A stretch of 5,342 nucleotides of DNA from Actinomycetes bacterium. Lineage in GTDB: Bacteria > Actinomycetota > Acidimicrobiia > Acidimicrobiales > Palsa-688. The notes under the pieces are model-generated. The model was not told the origin of the DNA. It ran no database searches and saw only the letters and a program-made list of their open reading frames with translations. Below are positions 1-5,342 of this stretch, one piece after another (position 1 is the first letter of the stretch; each line of letters starts with the position of its first letter). Location: assembly GCA_021816565.1 (NCBI GenBank), contig JAKAXN010000329.1, positions 1-5,342 on the forward strand, given 5' to 3'. Made by a program: the position numbers and the translations under genes.

Positions 1-71
1 GACTTGTCCTCCAGGAACCGGCGAACCGCCTTGCGGAGTTCTTCCTGCTCTTCACTGAAAGCGAAATTCAC
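1..71 (-). CDS. Acyl-CoA dehydrogenase, N-terminal fragment (runs off left edge)
   Basis: Only the first 23 codons are in the window. Read on the minus strand from a GTG at 71-69, they give MNFAFSEEQEELRKAVRRFL followed by EDK. This is the characteristic opening of acyl-CoA dehydrogenases: an F-x-F/L-S/T-E-E-Q-x-x-L-R/K start leading into the first helix of the all-alpha N-terminal domain. The family are FAD flavoenzymes that oxidise acyl-CoA thioesters to 2-enoyl-CoA in the cytoplasm, usually in fatty-acid, amino-acid or sterol breakdown. The start is supported by a purine-rich GAGGGGGA (minus strand, 88-81), nine bases before the GTG. The gene is divergent from the metallo-beta-lactamase-fold gene. 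Substrate specificity cannot be judged because the catalytic and FAD-binding parts lie outside the window. The family call rests on this short motif alone. Confidence 0.8.
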   Translation of the reverse strand, partial: MNFAFSEEQEELRKAVRRFLEDK

Positions 72-80
72 GCTGTTGGG

Positions 81-88
81 TCCCCCTC
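81..88 (-). promoter_or_regulatory. Ribosome binding site of the acyl-CoA dehydrogenase gene
   Basis: On the minus strand the sequence reads GAGGGGGA and lies nine bases before the GTG at 71-69. This is normal Shine-Dalgarno spacing. It supports choosing the GTG as the start of the partial gene. The call is from sequence only. Confidence 0.5.
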
Positions 89-139
89 GGGCACGCCCGC
101 ATCTCGGTGACTGGGTAACAGGACCCCCTTTCTAGCCCA

Positions 140-145
140 TAGGCT
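140..145 (+). promoter_or_regulatory. Possible -10 element (TAGGCT) for a leaderless transcript
   Basis: TAGGCT fits the TANNNT pattern of actinobacterial -10 elements and ends seven bases before the ATG at 153. Transcription would then begin at or next to the start codon, giving a leaderless mRNA. In agreement, no convincing Shine-Dalgarno sequence precedes this ATG. I see no good -35 hexamer at the expected spacing (near 117-122). TANNNT is a loose pattern, so a chance match is quite possible. Confidence 0.3.
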
Positions 146-152
146 GGATCCA

Positions 153-755
153 ATGCATTACGAGGACTCGACCGCCGAGATCCACCGGGTCGTGGTGGGC
201 CCGATGGACAACAACGTGTATGTCCTGCGCTGCAAGCAGACCGGCGACGCGGTGCTGATCGACGCGGCCAACGAGCACGAGAAACTCCTCGAGATGTGCC
301 AGAGGTTGGGGGTCCGCAAGGTCCTCGAGACCCACGGTCACTGGGACCACATCCAGGCCGTCCCGGCCGTGCGCGACGCCGGCTACGACGTCGGGGTGAC
401 CTCCGCCGACGCCGAGATGCTCCCCTCCTACGACTTCGTGCTGCAGGACGACTCGGTGATCGAGGTGGGCCGCCTGCGGCTGCACACCATCGCCACTCCC
501 GGGCACACCCCGGGCTCGATCTGCTTCCGCCTGGAGGGGTCCCCGGTGCTCTTCAGCGGCGACACCCTGTTCCCGGGCGGTCCCGGGAACACCACGTTCC
601 CCGGCGGGGACTTCCCCACCATCATCTCCTCGATCGAGCAGCGGCTGTTCTCCCCCCTCCCCGCCGACACCATCGTGATGCCCGGCCACGGCACCGACAC
701 CACCATCGGCGAGGAGAGCCCGCACCTGCAGGAGTGGATCGACCGGGGCTGGTAG
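153..755 (+). CDS. Metallo-beta-lactamase-fold hydrolase, glyoxalase II-like
   Basis: This complete 200-residue protein is a single metallo-beta-lactamase-fold domain of the hydroxyacylglutathione hydrolase (glyoxalase II)-like group. All metal-binding motifs are visible: HGHWDH at residues 61-66 (His61, His63, Asp65, His66), TPGHTPGS with His118, SGDTLF with Asp137, and MPGHGTDT with His179. These would hold two metal ions, usually zinc or iron, in a cytoplasmic enzyme; there is no signal peptide or membrane segment. The N-terminal DNNVYVLR strand and the following DAA also match the group. True glyoxalase II has about 50-60 extra C-terminal residues that bind the glutathione thioester. This protein stops just after the last metal ligand region, so glutathione-thioester hydrolysis is not established. 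Other thioester, lactone or sulfur-compound hydrolase roles are possible. The ATG at 153 puts the conserved first strand about ten residues in, as expected. The gene is divergent from the acyl-CoA dehydrogenase gene and convergent with the debranching-enzyme gene. Confidence 0.93.
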   Translation: MHYEDSTAEIHRVVVGPMDNNVYVLRCKQTGDAVLIDAANEHEKLLEMCQRLGVRKVLETHGHWDHIQAVPAVRDAGYDVGVTSADAEMLPSYDFVLQDDSVIEVGRLRLHTIATPGHTPGSICFRLEGSPVLFSGDTLFPGGPGNTTFPGGDFPTIISSIEQRLFSPLPADTIVMPGHGTDTTIGEESPHLQEWIDRGW

Positions 756-762
756 GCGCCGC

Positions 763-780
763 CCGCGCCACAGGGCGCGG
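763..780. terminator. GC hairpin between convergent genes, likely shared terminator
   Basis: A perfect 7-bp inverted repeat, CCGCGCC (763-769) and GGCGCGG (774-780), surrounds a four-base ACAG loop and occupies most of the 25-base gap between two convergent stop codons. The outer bases GTAG (752-755) and CTAC (781-784), which contain the two TAG stops, are also complementary, with a seven-base bulge (756-762) on the left arm. There is no T tract, so it is not a classic intrinsic terminator. GC-rich hairpins without a U tail are common between convergent genes in high-GC actinobacteria and could act in both directions. In DNA this GC-rich, some complementarity is expected by chance. Confidence 0.5.
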
Positions 781-2931
781 CTACGAGCCGGTCAGGGGGT
801 GGCGGGGGGCGTCGACCAGCTCGAGGTCGTCGGGCAGCCCCTCGACCGACACGCTGTCGCCCTCCACCGTCACCGACACCCGGGCCCCGGCCAGCGGGAT
901 CCGGCCCACGTGCAGCCGGCCGATCTGCTCCGGCAGGGCCGGGTGGAGCCACACCTTGCCCCGCGGCACCCAGGGGTCCAGGCGCAGCAGGGTCCGCAGC
1001 ATCAGAAGCGGTGAGGCCGCGGCCCAGGCCTGGGGTGAGCAGGACGTGGGGTAGGGCACGATCAACGGCTGCTCCATGCGCTCCAGCCCGGAGAACAGCT
1101 CCGGGAGCCGCCCGCCCTGGGCCAGGGCCGCGTCGAGCACCGCCATGATGACCCGCTGCGCCTCCCGGACGTAGCCGTAACGCATCAGCCCGGCGGCAAC
1201 TATGGCGTTGTCGTGGGGCCAGACCGAGCCGCAGTGGTAGCTGATCGGGTTGTAGCCGACCATCGACGCGCCGAGGGTCCGCACCCCCCACCCGCTGAAC
1301 ATGTCGGGGCCGGTCAGCTTCTTGGCCACCGCGTCGGCCTTGTCGGCGTCGAGTATGCCGGTCCACAGGCAGTGGCCCATGTTCGACGCCAGGGCGTCGA
1401 TGGGCTTCTTGTCCCGGTCCAGCCCCATGGCCAGCCACCCCCGGTCCTCCAGCCAGAAGTCCCGGTTGAAGTTGGCCTTCAGCTCGGCCGCCCGGGCCCG
1501 CAGCTCGCTCGACAGGGTCGTGTCGCCGGCTTCGGCGGCGAAGAACGCCCGGGCCAGGTAGGCGCCGTAGGTGTATCCCTGCACCTCGGCCAGGGCTATG
1601 GGCGGGTCGGCCAGCCGGCCGTCGGCGAAGCGGATGGCGTCGTGGGAGTCCTTCCAGCCCTGGTTGCGCAGCCCCCGGTCGGATGTGCGCTGGTACTCCA
1701 CGTAGCCGTCGCCGTCGCGGTCGCCGAACTTCTCGATCCACTCCAGGGCCCGGTCGGCGTGGGGTAGCAGCTCGTCGACCGCCTCGCGGGCCAGGCCCCA
1801 GCGGCGCAGCTCGCCGAGGAGCATGACGAACAGGGGCGTGGCGTCGGCCGTGCCGTAGTAGATCGTGCCGCCCCCGAGCGACAGCGAGGACGCCTCCCCG
1901 AATCGCATCTCGTGCAGGATCCGGCCCGGCTCCTCCTCGTTGTAGGGGCGCTCGTCGGCGCCCTGGAAGCGGGCCAGGGTCTGCAGCGTCCCGAGGGCCA
2001 GCTCCGGGTCCACCAGCAGGGCCATGTGGGCGCTGATGAGCGAGTCGCGCCCGAACAGGGTCATGAACCACGGTGCGCCGGCCGCCACCACCGTGCGCTC
2101 CGGGTAGTCGGGGTCGAATATGCGCAGCGCACCCAGGTCCTCGGCGCTGCGCGACACCACCGCCCGCAGGCCGTCGTGGTCGGTGTCGACCACCGGGACG
2201 CTGCGCCGCCAGGCGGCCATGCGCTCCGCCGGCTTGGCCCGGGCCACCGGCTGGCCGCACAACCAGCGGGGCTCGATCTCGTCGGTGTCGATCCCGCAGG
2301 AGAACTGCTCGCACAGCGACCAGCTGCCCTTGGAGGCGATGATGACCTCCCAGCGGGCGATGGGGCCGTCGAGCACCGGGGGCTCCGAGAAGGAGATGCG
2401 CAGGCTGCGCCGGTGGTTGCCGGACTTGTGCCGGAACACCACGGCACCGTCCTGATTGTCCACCGGTCCCTCGACCTCGGCCGGGAGCCTCCCCTCCTTG
2501 ACCGCGAACAGGTCGGCGAAGTCGGCGCCGTAGACCATCTCCACCGCGCAGTACGCCGGCTCCTCGCCGAAGTTGCGCACCACCAGGTCCTCGCGCATGC
2601 CCCGCCCCACGTAGCGGCGTCGCTCCACCATCAGATCCGAGTCGGCCCGCCCGACCCGGGGCCGGGCCCGGCCCACGAAGGTGGCCGTGTAGGGGTCGGG
2701 CGTGGAGCGGGCCAGGGCCTCGGGCCGGTCGCCGTTGATGCGCATCACCAGGGACGAGAGGAACCGGGTGTCGCGGAAGAACAGCCCCTCGGCCGAGTCG
2801 GGCGAGACCTCCCCCGCGGCCGAGCAGATCAGAAACGCCGAGCCCTCGACCAGCGTCACCCGGTCACCGGGACCGCCCAGAGAGACGCTCGCCTGCGACG
2901 TCCAGGGTCCGGATTCACCTGTAGCAGGCAT
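781..2931 (-). CDS. Amylo-alpha-1,6-glucosidase / glycogen-debranching-type glycoside hydrolase
   Basis: This 716-residue protein matches bacterial proteins annotated as amylo-alpha-1,6-glucosidase or glycogen debranching enzyme. An N-terminal beta-sandwich domain (roughly residues 20-230) contains GLFFRDTRFLS at 49-59. The C-terminal (alpha/alpha)6-barrel (roughly 260-690) has the family landmarks in order: APWFMTLFGRDSL around Asp296, YYGTAD at 358-363, DRDGDGYVEYQR, LRNQGWKDSHD with Asp428, YNPISYHCGSVWPHDNA around Asp574, and PELFSG with Glu611. By analogy with related barrels, Asp428 and Glu611 are the likely acid/base pair (inference). Expected role: cytoplasmic hydrolysis of alpha-1,6 branch stubs or related glucosides. 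The glucanotransferase half of eukaryotic debranching enzymes is absent, so the true substrate is uncertain; the barrel also resembles GH63/mannosylglycerate-hydrolase-like enzymes. The ATG at 2931-2929 was chosen because it precedes the conserved domain by about 20 residues, and no in-frame ATG, GTG or TTG exists between it and sufC. No clear Shine-Dalgarno sequence precedes it. No other glycogen gene is visible nearby. Confidence 0.9.
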   Translation of the reverse strand: MPATGESGPWTSQASVSLGGPGDRVTLVEGSAFLICSAAGEVSPDSAEGLFFRDTRFLSSLVMRINGDRPEALARSTPDPYTATFVGRARPRVGRADSDLMVERRRYVGRGMREDLVVRNFGEEPAYCAVEMVYGADFADLFAVKEGRLPAEVEGPVDNQDGAVVFRHKSGNHRRSLRISFSEPPVLDGPIARWEVIIASKGSWSLCEQFSCGIDTDEIEPRWLCGQPVARAKPAERMAAWRRSVPVVDTDHDGLRAVVSRSAEDLGALRIFDPDYPERTVVAAGAPWFMTLFGRDSLISAHMALLVDPELALGTLQTLARFQGADERPYNEEEPGRILHEMRFGEASSLSLGGGTIYYGTADATPLFVMLLGELRRWGLAREAVDELLPHADRALEWIEKFGDRDGDGYVEYQRTSDRGLRNQGWKDSHDAIRFADGRLADPPIALAEVQGYTYGAYLARAFFAAEAGDTTLSSELRARAAELKANFNRDFWLEDRGWLAMGLDRDKKPIDALASNMGHCLWTGILDADKADAVAKKLTGPDMFSGWGVRTLGASMVGYNPISYHCGSVWPHDNAIVAAGLMRYGYVREAQRVIMAVLDAALAQGGRLPELFSGLERMEQPLIVPYPTSCSPQAWAAASPLLMLRTLLRLDPWVPRGKVWLHPALPEQIGRLHVGRIPLAGARVSVTVEGDSVSVEGLPDDLELVDAPRHPLTGS

Positions 2932-2979
2932 CGCTGCGGAGGCTAGTTCCCGGAGACGGGGGTCCCGTACCGACCAGCG

Positions 2980-2985
2980 ACCATA
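2980..2985 (-). promoter_or_regulatory. Possible -10 element (TATGGT) for the debranching-enzyme gene
   Basis: On the minus strand TATGGT follows a run of five A residues, inside the only AT-rich patch of the divergent spacer. It fits the TANNNT pattern and would start transcription roughly 40 bases before the ATG at 2931. A small inverted repeat, ACGGG-GGT-CCCGT (2956-2968), would then lie in the 5' leader. I see no good -35 element, so this is tentative. Confidence 0.3.
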
Positions 2986-3010
2986 TTTTTCCCTATCGCC
3001 GTAGTGGTAA

Positions 3011-3016
3011 TAGACT
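3011..3016 (+). promoter_or_regulatory. Possible -10 element (TAGACT) for a leaderless sufC transcript
   Basis: TAGACT fits the TANNNT pattern and ends six bases before the GTG start of sufC at 3023. This is the spacing expected if transcription begins at the start codon itself. In-frame stops TAA (3008-3010) and TAG (3011-3013) lie just upstream of the GTG, so the start cannot be further upstream. The only SD-like bases (AGGGG, 3019-3023) abut the start codon and are too close to work as a normal ribosome binding site. The expected -35 region is not recognisable. The case is positional. Confidence 0.4.
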
Positions 3017-3022
3017 TCAGGG

Positions 3023-3769
3023 GTGGCTCCCCCCCTGTTCGAGGTCAAAGATCTCCACGCTTCGGTCGAAGGCACGCCGATCCTGAAAGGCGTCAATCTG
3101 GTGGTCGACGCCGGGCAGGTGCACGCCCTGATGGGCCCCAACGGTTCGGGCAAGTCGACGCTGGCCAACACCCTGCTCGGCAACCCGGCCTACGAGGTGA
3201 CCGGCGGACAGATCTTCTTCAAGGGTGAGGACATCACGGGATGGCCGCCCGACGTGCGGGGCAAGGCCGGGGTGTTCCTGGCGTTCCAGTACCCCGAGGA
3301 GATACCCGGCGTCCCCGTGGCGCAGTTCCTGCGCCAGGCCCTTTCCGCCCGGCGGGGTATGGACCTGTCCGTGCTGGAGCTGCGGGTCTCGATCATGGAG
3401 TGGATGAAGAAGCTGGGCATGGACCCCTCGTTCGGCGACCGCTACCTGAACGAGGGCTTCTCGGGGGGCGAGAAGAAGCGCAACGAGGTTCTCCAGCTGG
3501 CCATCCTCGAGCCCGAGATCGCCATCTTGGACGAGACCGACTCGGGGCTCGACATCGACGCCCTCGGGGTGGTGGCCCGGGGGGTCCAGGCCGTACGCCA
3601 GACCCGGCCCGATCTCGGCGTGCTGGTGGTCACCCACTACCACCGGATCCTGGACCAGCTGAAGCCCGACGTGGTGCATCTCCTGGTGGACGGCCGGATA
3701 GTTACGAGCGGCGGTCCGGAGCTGGCCGTGCAGATCGAGCAGGAAGGGTACGAAGCGTGGCGCTCCTAG
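3023..3769 (+). CDS. sufC: SufC, ATPase of the SufBCD Fe-S cluster assembly complex
   Basis: This complete 248-residue ABC-type ATPase has the length and motifs of SufC. It shows Walker A GPNGSGKST (38-46), Q-loop Gln89 in the SufC-typical FLAFQYPEEIPGV, signature SGGEKKR (147-153), Walker B IAILDE (166-171) followed by TDSGLDIDAL, and the switch histidine in VVTHY (His205). The AFQYP-EIPGV and SGGEKKRNE segments separate SufC from transporter ATPases. In the known system SufC binds SufB and SufD in the cytoplasm and uses ATP to reshape the scaffold while a cluster is built. The GTG at 3023 is fixed by in-frame stops at 3008-3013, and the protein begins as the family does (FEVKDL). The gene leads the visible suf cluster and its 3' end overlaps sufS by 13 bases. 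sufB and sufD do not lie directly upstream, as they often do. Confidence 0.97.
   Translation: MAPPLFEVKDLHASVEGTPILKGVNLVVDAGQVHALMGPNGSGKSTLANTLLGNPAYEVTGGQIFFKGEDITGWPPDVRGKAGVFLAFQYPEEIPGVPVAQFLRQALSARRGMDLSVLELRVSIMEWMKKLGMDPSFGDRYLNEGFSGGEKKRNEVLQLAILEPEIAILDETDSGLDIDALGVVARGVQAVRQTRPDLGVLVVTHYHRILDQLKPDVVHLLVDGRIVTSGGPELAVQIEQEGYEAWRS
3741..3748 (+). promoter_or_regulatory. Ribosome binding site of sufS, inside sufC
   Basis: AGGAAGGG lies within the last codons of sufC, eight bases before the GTG at 3757. It is the best Shine-Dalgarno match in the window. It decides the sufS start, because the open frame continues far upstream (to 3241) without a stop. It also implies translation coupled to that of sufC. 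Confidence 0.75.
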
Positions 3770-4989
3770 ACGTTCAGAGGATCAAGAAGGACTTCCCCAT
3801 CCTGGACCGCACGGTCCACGACAAGAGGCTCGTGTACCTGGACTCGGCCTCCTCGTCACAGAAGCCGACCTCGGTGATAGAGGCCATGGGCCGCTACTAC
3901 GAGACCACCCACGCCAACGTGCACCGGGGGGTCTACGCCATCGCCGAGGAGGCCACCCGCCTCTACGAGGCGGCCCGCACGGACCTGGCCCGGTTCATCG
4001 GGGCCGCCAACCCGGCGGAGATCGTCTTCACCAAGAACGTCACCGAGGCGATGAACCTGGTGGCCTACTCCTGGGGCCGGGCCAACCTGCGGTCCGGGGA
4101 CGTGGTGGTTCTGACCGAGATGGAGCACCACGCCAACCTGGTGCCGTGGCTGGCCCTGAAGGCGGAGCGGGGCATCGAGATCCGCTACATCCCGGTCCTC
4201 GACGACGGCCTGCTCGACATGAGCCGCCTCGACGAGGTCCTCGACGGGGCCCGGCTGCTCGGCGTCACCTCCGTCTCCAACGTGCTCGGCACCATCAACC
4301 CGGTGCGCGACCTGGCCGACGCGGCTCACGCCGCCGGGGCGCTGGTCCTGGTGGACGGGGCGCAGCACAGCCCCCACCTGCGCACCGACGTGACCGCCCT
4401 CGACTGCGACTTCTTCGGTATCACCGGCCACAAGATGCTGGGCCCGACCGGGATCGGCGCCCTGTGGGCCCGACCCGAGCTGCTCGAGGCCATGCCGCCG
4501 TTCATGTGCGGGGGCGAGATGATCCGCGACGTGCGCCTCGACGGCTTCTCGACCAACGACGTGCCCTGGAAGTTCGAGGCCGGCACGCCGCCCATCGCCG
4601 AGGCCGTCGGGCTGTCGGCGGCCATCGCCTACCTCGAGAACCTGGGCATGGACGCGGTGCGCGAGCACGAGCGGCGCCTCACCGACTACGCCCTGCGGGC
4701 CCTGCGCGACGCCCACCCCGACATCGTCATCCACGGCCCGGCGTCGGCCGAGCAGCGGGGCGGGGTCATCTCGTTCCAGTACCGCAACGTTCACCCCCAC
4801 GACCTGTCGCAGGTCCTCGACGAAGCCGGGGTGTGCGTGCGGGCCGGCCACCACTGCGCCAAGCCCCTGATGCGCCGGCTGGGGGTCGGGGCCACCGCCC
4901 GGGCGTCGTTCTCGGTGTACAACGATGAGGCCGACGTGGACGCGCTCATCGCCGCCCTGACCTCGGCCGACGAACTGTTCGCCCTCTAG
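3757..4989 (+). CDS. sufS: SufS, PLP-dependent cysteine desulfurase
   Basis: This 410-residue group II cysteine desulfurase converts L-cysteine to L-alanine and leaves a persulfide on its active-site cysteine, supplying sulfur for Fe-S clusters in the cytoplasm. Visible features are YLDSASSSQKP (27-37), MEHHANLVPW from residue 122 (PLP-stacking histidine region), DGAQ at 200-203, GHK with Lys226 as the PLP Schiff-base lysine, and EAGTPPIAE near the substrate pocket. RAGHHCAKPLM holds the persulfide cysteine, Cys367. The RAGHHC form is typical of SufS/CsdA rather than IscS. Length and spacing match the family, with Lys226 and Asp200 at the same numbers as in E. coli SufS. The GTG at 3757 overlaps the sufC end by 13 bases and has a strong ribosome binding site. 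The next gene, sufU, encodes its usual sulfur acceptor in actinobacteria and Firmicutes, so the pair probably works without SufE. The open frame before 3757 is a sufC shadow. Confidence 0.97.
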   Translation: MALLDVQRIKKDFPILDRTVHDKRLVYLDSASSSQKPTSVIEAMGRYYETTHANVHRGVYAIAEEATRLYEAARTDLARFIGAANPAEIVFTKNVTEAMNLVAYSWGRANLRSGDVVVLTEMEHHANLVPWLALKAERGIEIRYIPVLDDGLLDMSRLDEVLDGARLLGVTSVSNVLGTINPVRDLADAAHAAGALVLVDGAQHSPHLRTDVTALDCDFFGITGHKMLGPTGIGALWARPELLEAMPPFMCGGEMIRDVRLDGFSTNDVPWKFEAGTPPIAEAVGLSAAIAYLENLGMDAVREHERRLTDYALRALRDAHPDIVIHGPASAEQRGGVISFQYRNVHPHDLSQVLDEAGVCVRAGHHCAKPLMRRLGVGATARASFSVYNDEADVDALIAALTSADELFAL

Positions 4990-5000
4990 ACCCGCCCTAC

Positions 5001-5005
5001 AGGAG
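5001..5005 (+). promoter_or_regulatory. Ribosome binding site of sufU
   Basis: AGGAG lies in the 28-base gap after sufS, twelve bases before the ATG at 5018. The spacing is slightly long but usable. The gap holds no hairpin, so read-through from sufS is likely. Confidence 0.55.
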
Positions 5006-5017
5006 CCGTCTGCACCA

Positions 5018-5342
5018 ATGCCGGGACTCGAAGACCTCTACCGAGAGATCATCCTCGACCACTACCGCAACCCCCGCAACCGGGGCGAGTTGCCCACTCC
5101 CCCCGCCCACGCCGAGACCGGGTTCAACCCGCTGTGCGGCGATGAGATCACCATCTACGTCCAGGTGGACGGGGACCAGCTCGGCGACATCAAGTTGAGC
5201 GGGCAGGGTTGCTCCATCAGCCAGTCGTCGGCGTCGATGATGTCGACCGCGGTCAAGGGCAAGAGCCTGCCCGAGGCCCGGGCCATCATCCGCCGGTTCA
5301 AGGCCATGATGTCCATCCACGAGCAGCGCCTCGACGGCGCCG
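5018..5342 (+). CDS. sufU: SufU, zinc-dependent sulfurtransferase (cut by right edge)
   Basis: The first 108 codons are present, starting at the ATG at 5018; the gene runs off the window. The protein opens with LEDLYREIILDHYRNPRNRG, the standard SufU/NifU-N start. It continues with NPLCGDEI (Cys40, Asp42) and GQGCSISQSSASMM (Cys65). In B. subtilis SufU the equivalent Cys41, Asp43 and Cys66, plus Cys128, hold a zinc ion. The fourth ligand here should lie just beyond the window. The conserved Asp and the location next to sufS favour SufU over the IscU scaffold. SufU accepts the persulfide from SufS by zinc-ligand exchange and passes it to the SufBCD scaffold. The residues after Cys65 (AVKGKSLPEARAIIRRF onward) are consistent with the insertion that distinguishes SufU from IscU, but the cut prevents measuring it. 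The gene follows sufS closely and is probably in the same transcript. Confidence 0.95.
   Translation, partial: MPGLEDLYREIILDHYRNPRNRGELPTPPAHAETGFNPLCGDEITIYVQVDGDQLGDIKLSGQGCSISQSSASMMSTAVKGKSLPEARAIIRRFKAMMSIHEQRLDGA

Noticed and set aside
296..1054. Plus-strand open frame spanning the end of the metallo-beta-lactamase-fold gene and the 3' end of the debranching-enzyme gene
   Set aside because: It is out of frame with the clear gene, Arg/Pro/His-rich, and crosses the convergent hairpin. Nothing supports it as a gene.
428..2314. Long minus-strand open frame of 628 codons
   Set aside because: It runs out of frame through the debranching-enzyme gene and antisense to the metallo-beta-lactamase-fold gene. 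The translation is Arg/Gly/Ala/Pro-rich low-complexity sequence without motifs, typical of a shadow in high-GC DNA.
1912..2946. Plus-strand open frame of 344 codons antisense to the debranching-enzyme gene
   Set aside because: The composition is His/Gly/Val/Arg-biased as expected for the complement of GC-rich codons. It has no recognisable domain and no ribosome binding site, and the opposite strand carries a clear family protein.
2932..3183. N-terminal extension of the debranching-enzyme frame by 84 codons, antisense to the start of sufC
   Set aside because: The only in-frame starts above 2931 lie inside sufC, and the conserved domain begins about 20 residues after the ATG at 2931. The extension has no family-like motif; its Tyr/Lys-rich stretch simply reflects the AT-rich spacer.
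3241..3756. Upstream part of the sufS open frame, which could suggest a 582-residue fusion protein
   Set aside because: This part overlaps sufC in another frame and translates to Arg/Gly/Pro-rich noise. The real sufS start at 3757 has a strong ribosome binding site and gives a protein of family length.
3856..4854. Minus-strand open frame of 332 codons antisense to sufS
   Set aside because: A mirror of sufS codons, rich in Val/Gly/His/Asp, without motifs. It is a codon-bias shadow.
4990..5017. Possible terminator or promoter between sufS and sufU
   Set aside because: The 28-base gap has no inverted repeat or T tract and only a ribosome binding site; it looks like an intra-operon gap.
4997..5320. 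Minus-strand open frame antisense to sufU
   Set aside because: The plus strand encodes unmistakable SufU motifs (NPLCGDEI, GCSISQ). The antisense translation has no recognisable features.

Overview
The window is about 5.3 kb of very GC-rich, densely coding DNA. It uses GTG starts freely, and third codon positions are almost all G or C. Gene content and base composition suggest an actinobacterium, possibly an uncultivated Acidimicrobiia-like lineage. The phylum is a reasonable inference; the class is a guess.

Layout from left to right: (1) the 5' end of an acyl-CoA dehydrogenase gene runs off the left edge on the minus strand; (2) a short divergent spacer follows; (3) a complete plus-strand gene encodes a single-domain, glyoxalase II-like metallo-beta-lactamase-fold hydrolase; (4) a 25-base convergent gap is largely filled by a perfect GC-rich hairpin, a likely shared terminator; (5) a long minus-strand gene encodes an amylo-alpha-1,6-glucosidase/glycogen-debranching-type glycoside hydrolase of 716 residues; (6) a 91-base divergent spacer contains the only noticeably AT-rich patch in the window; (7) a plus-strand cluster sufC-sufS-sufU encodes iron-sulfur cluster assembly factors, with sufU cut by the right edge.

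The suf genes form one functional unit. SufS, a PLP-dependent cysteine desulfurase, takes sulfur from cysteine. SufU, a zinc-dependent sulfurtransferase, accepts the persulfide. SufC is the ATPase of the SufBCD scaffold that builds and transfers the cluster. sufC and sufS overlap by 13 bases and sufU follows after 28 bases, so co-transcription is very likely. The SufB and SufD partners and a SufR-type regulator are not next to sufC: the position upstream of sufC, where they often lie in actinobacteria, is taken by the divergent glycoside hydrolase gene. The hydrolase, the metallo-beta-lactamase-fold protein and the acyl-CoA dehydrogenase look like ordinary metabolic neighbours with no clear link to the suf genes.

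I found no mobile element, RNA gene, CRISPR array or evident new system. The points most worth a second look are the split suf layout, the possible leaderless starts of sufC and the metallo-beta-lactamase-fold gene, and the hairpin between the convergent genes.
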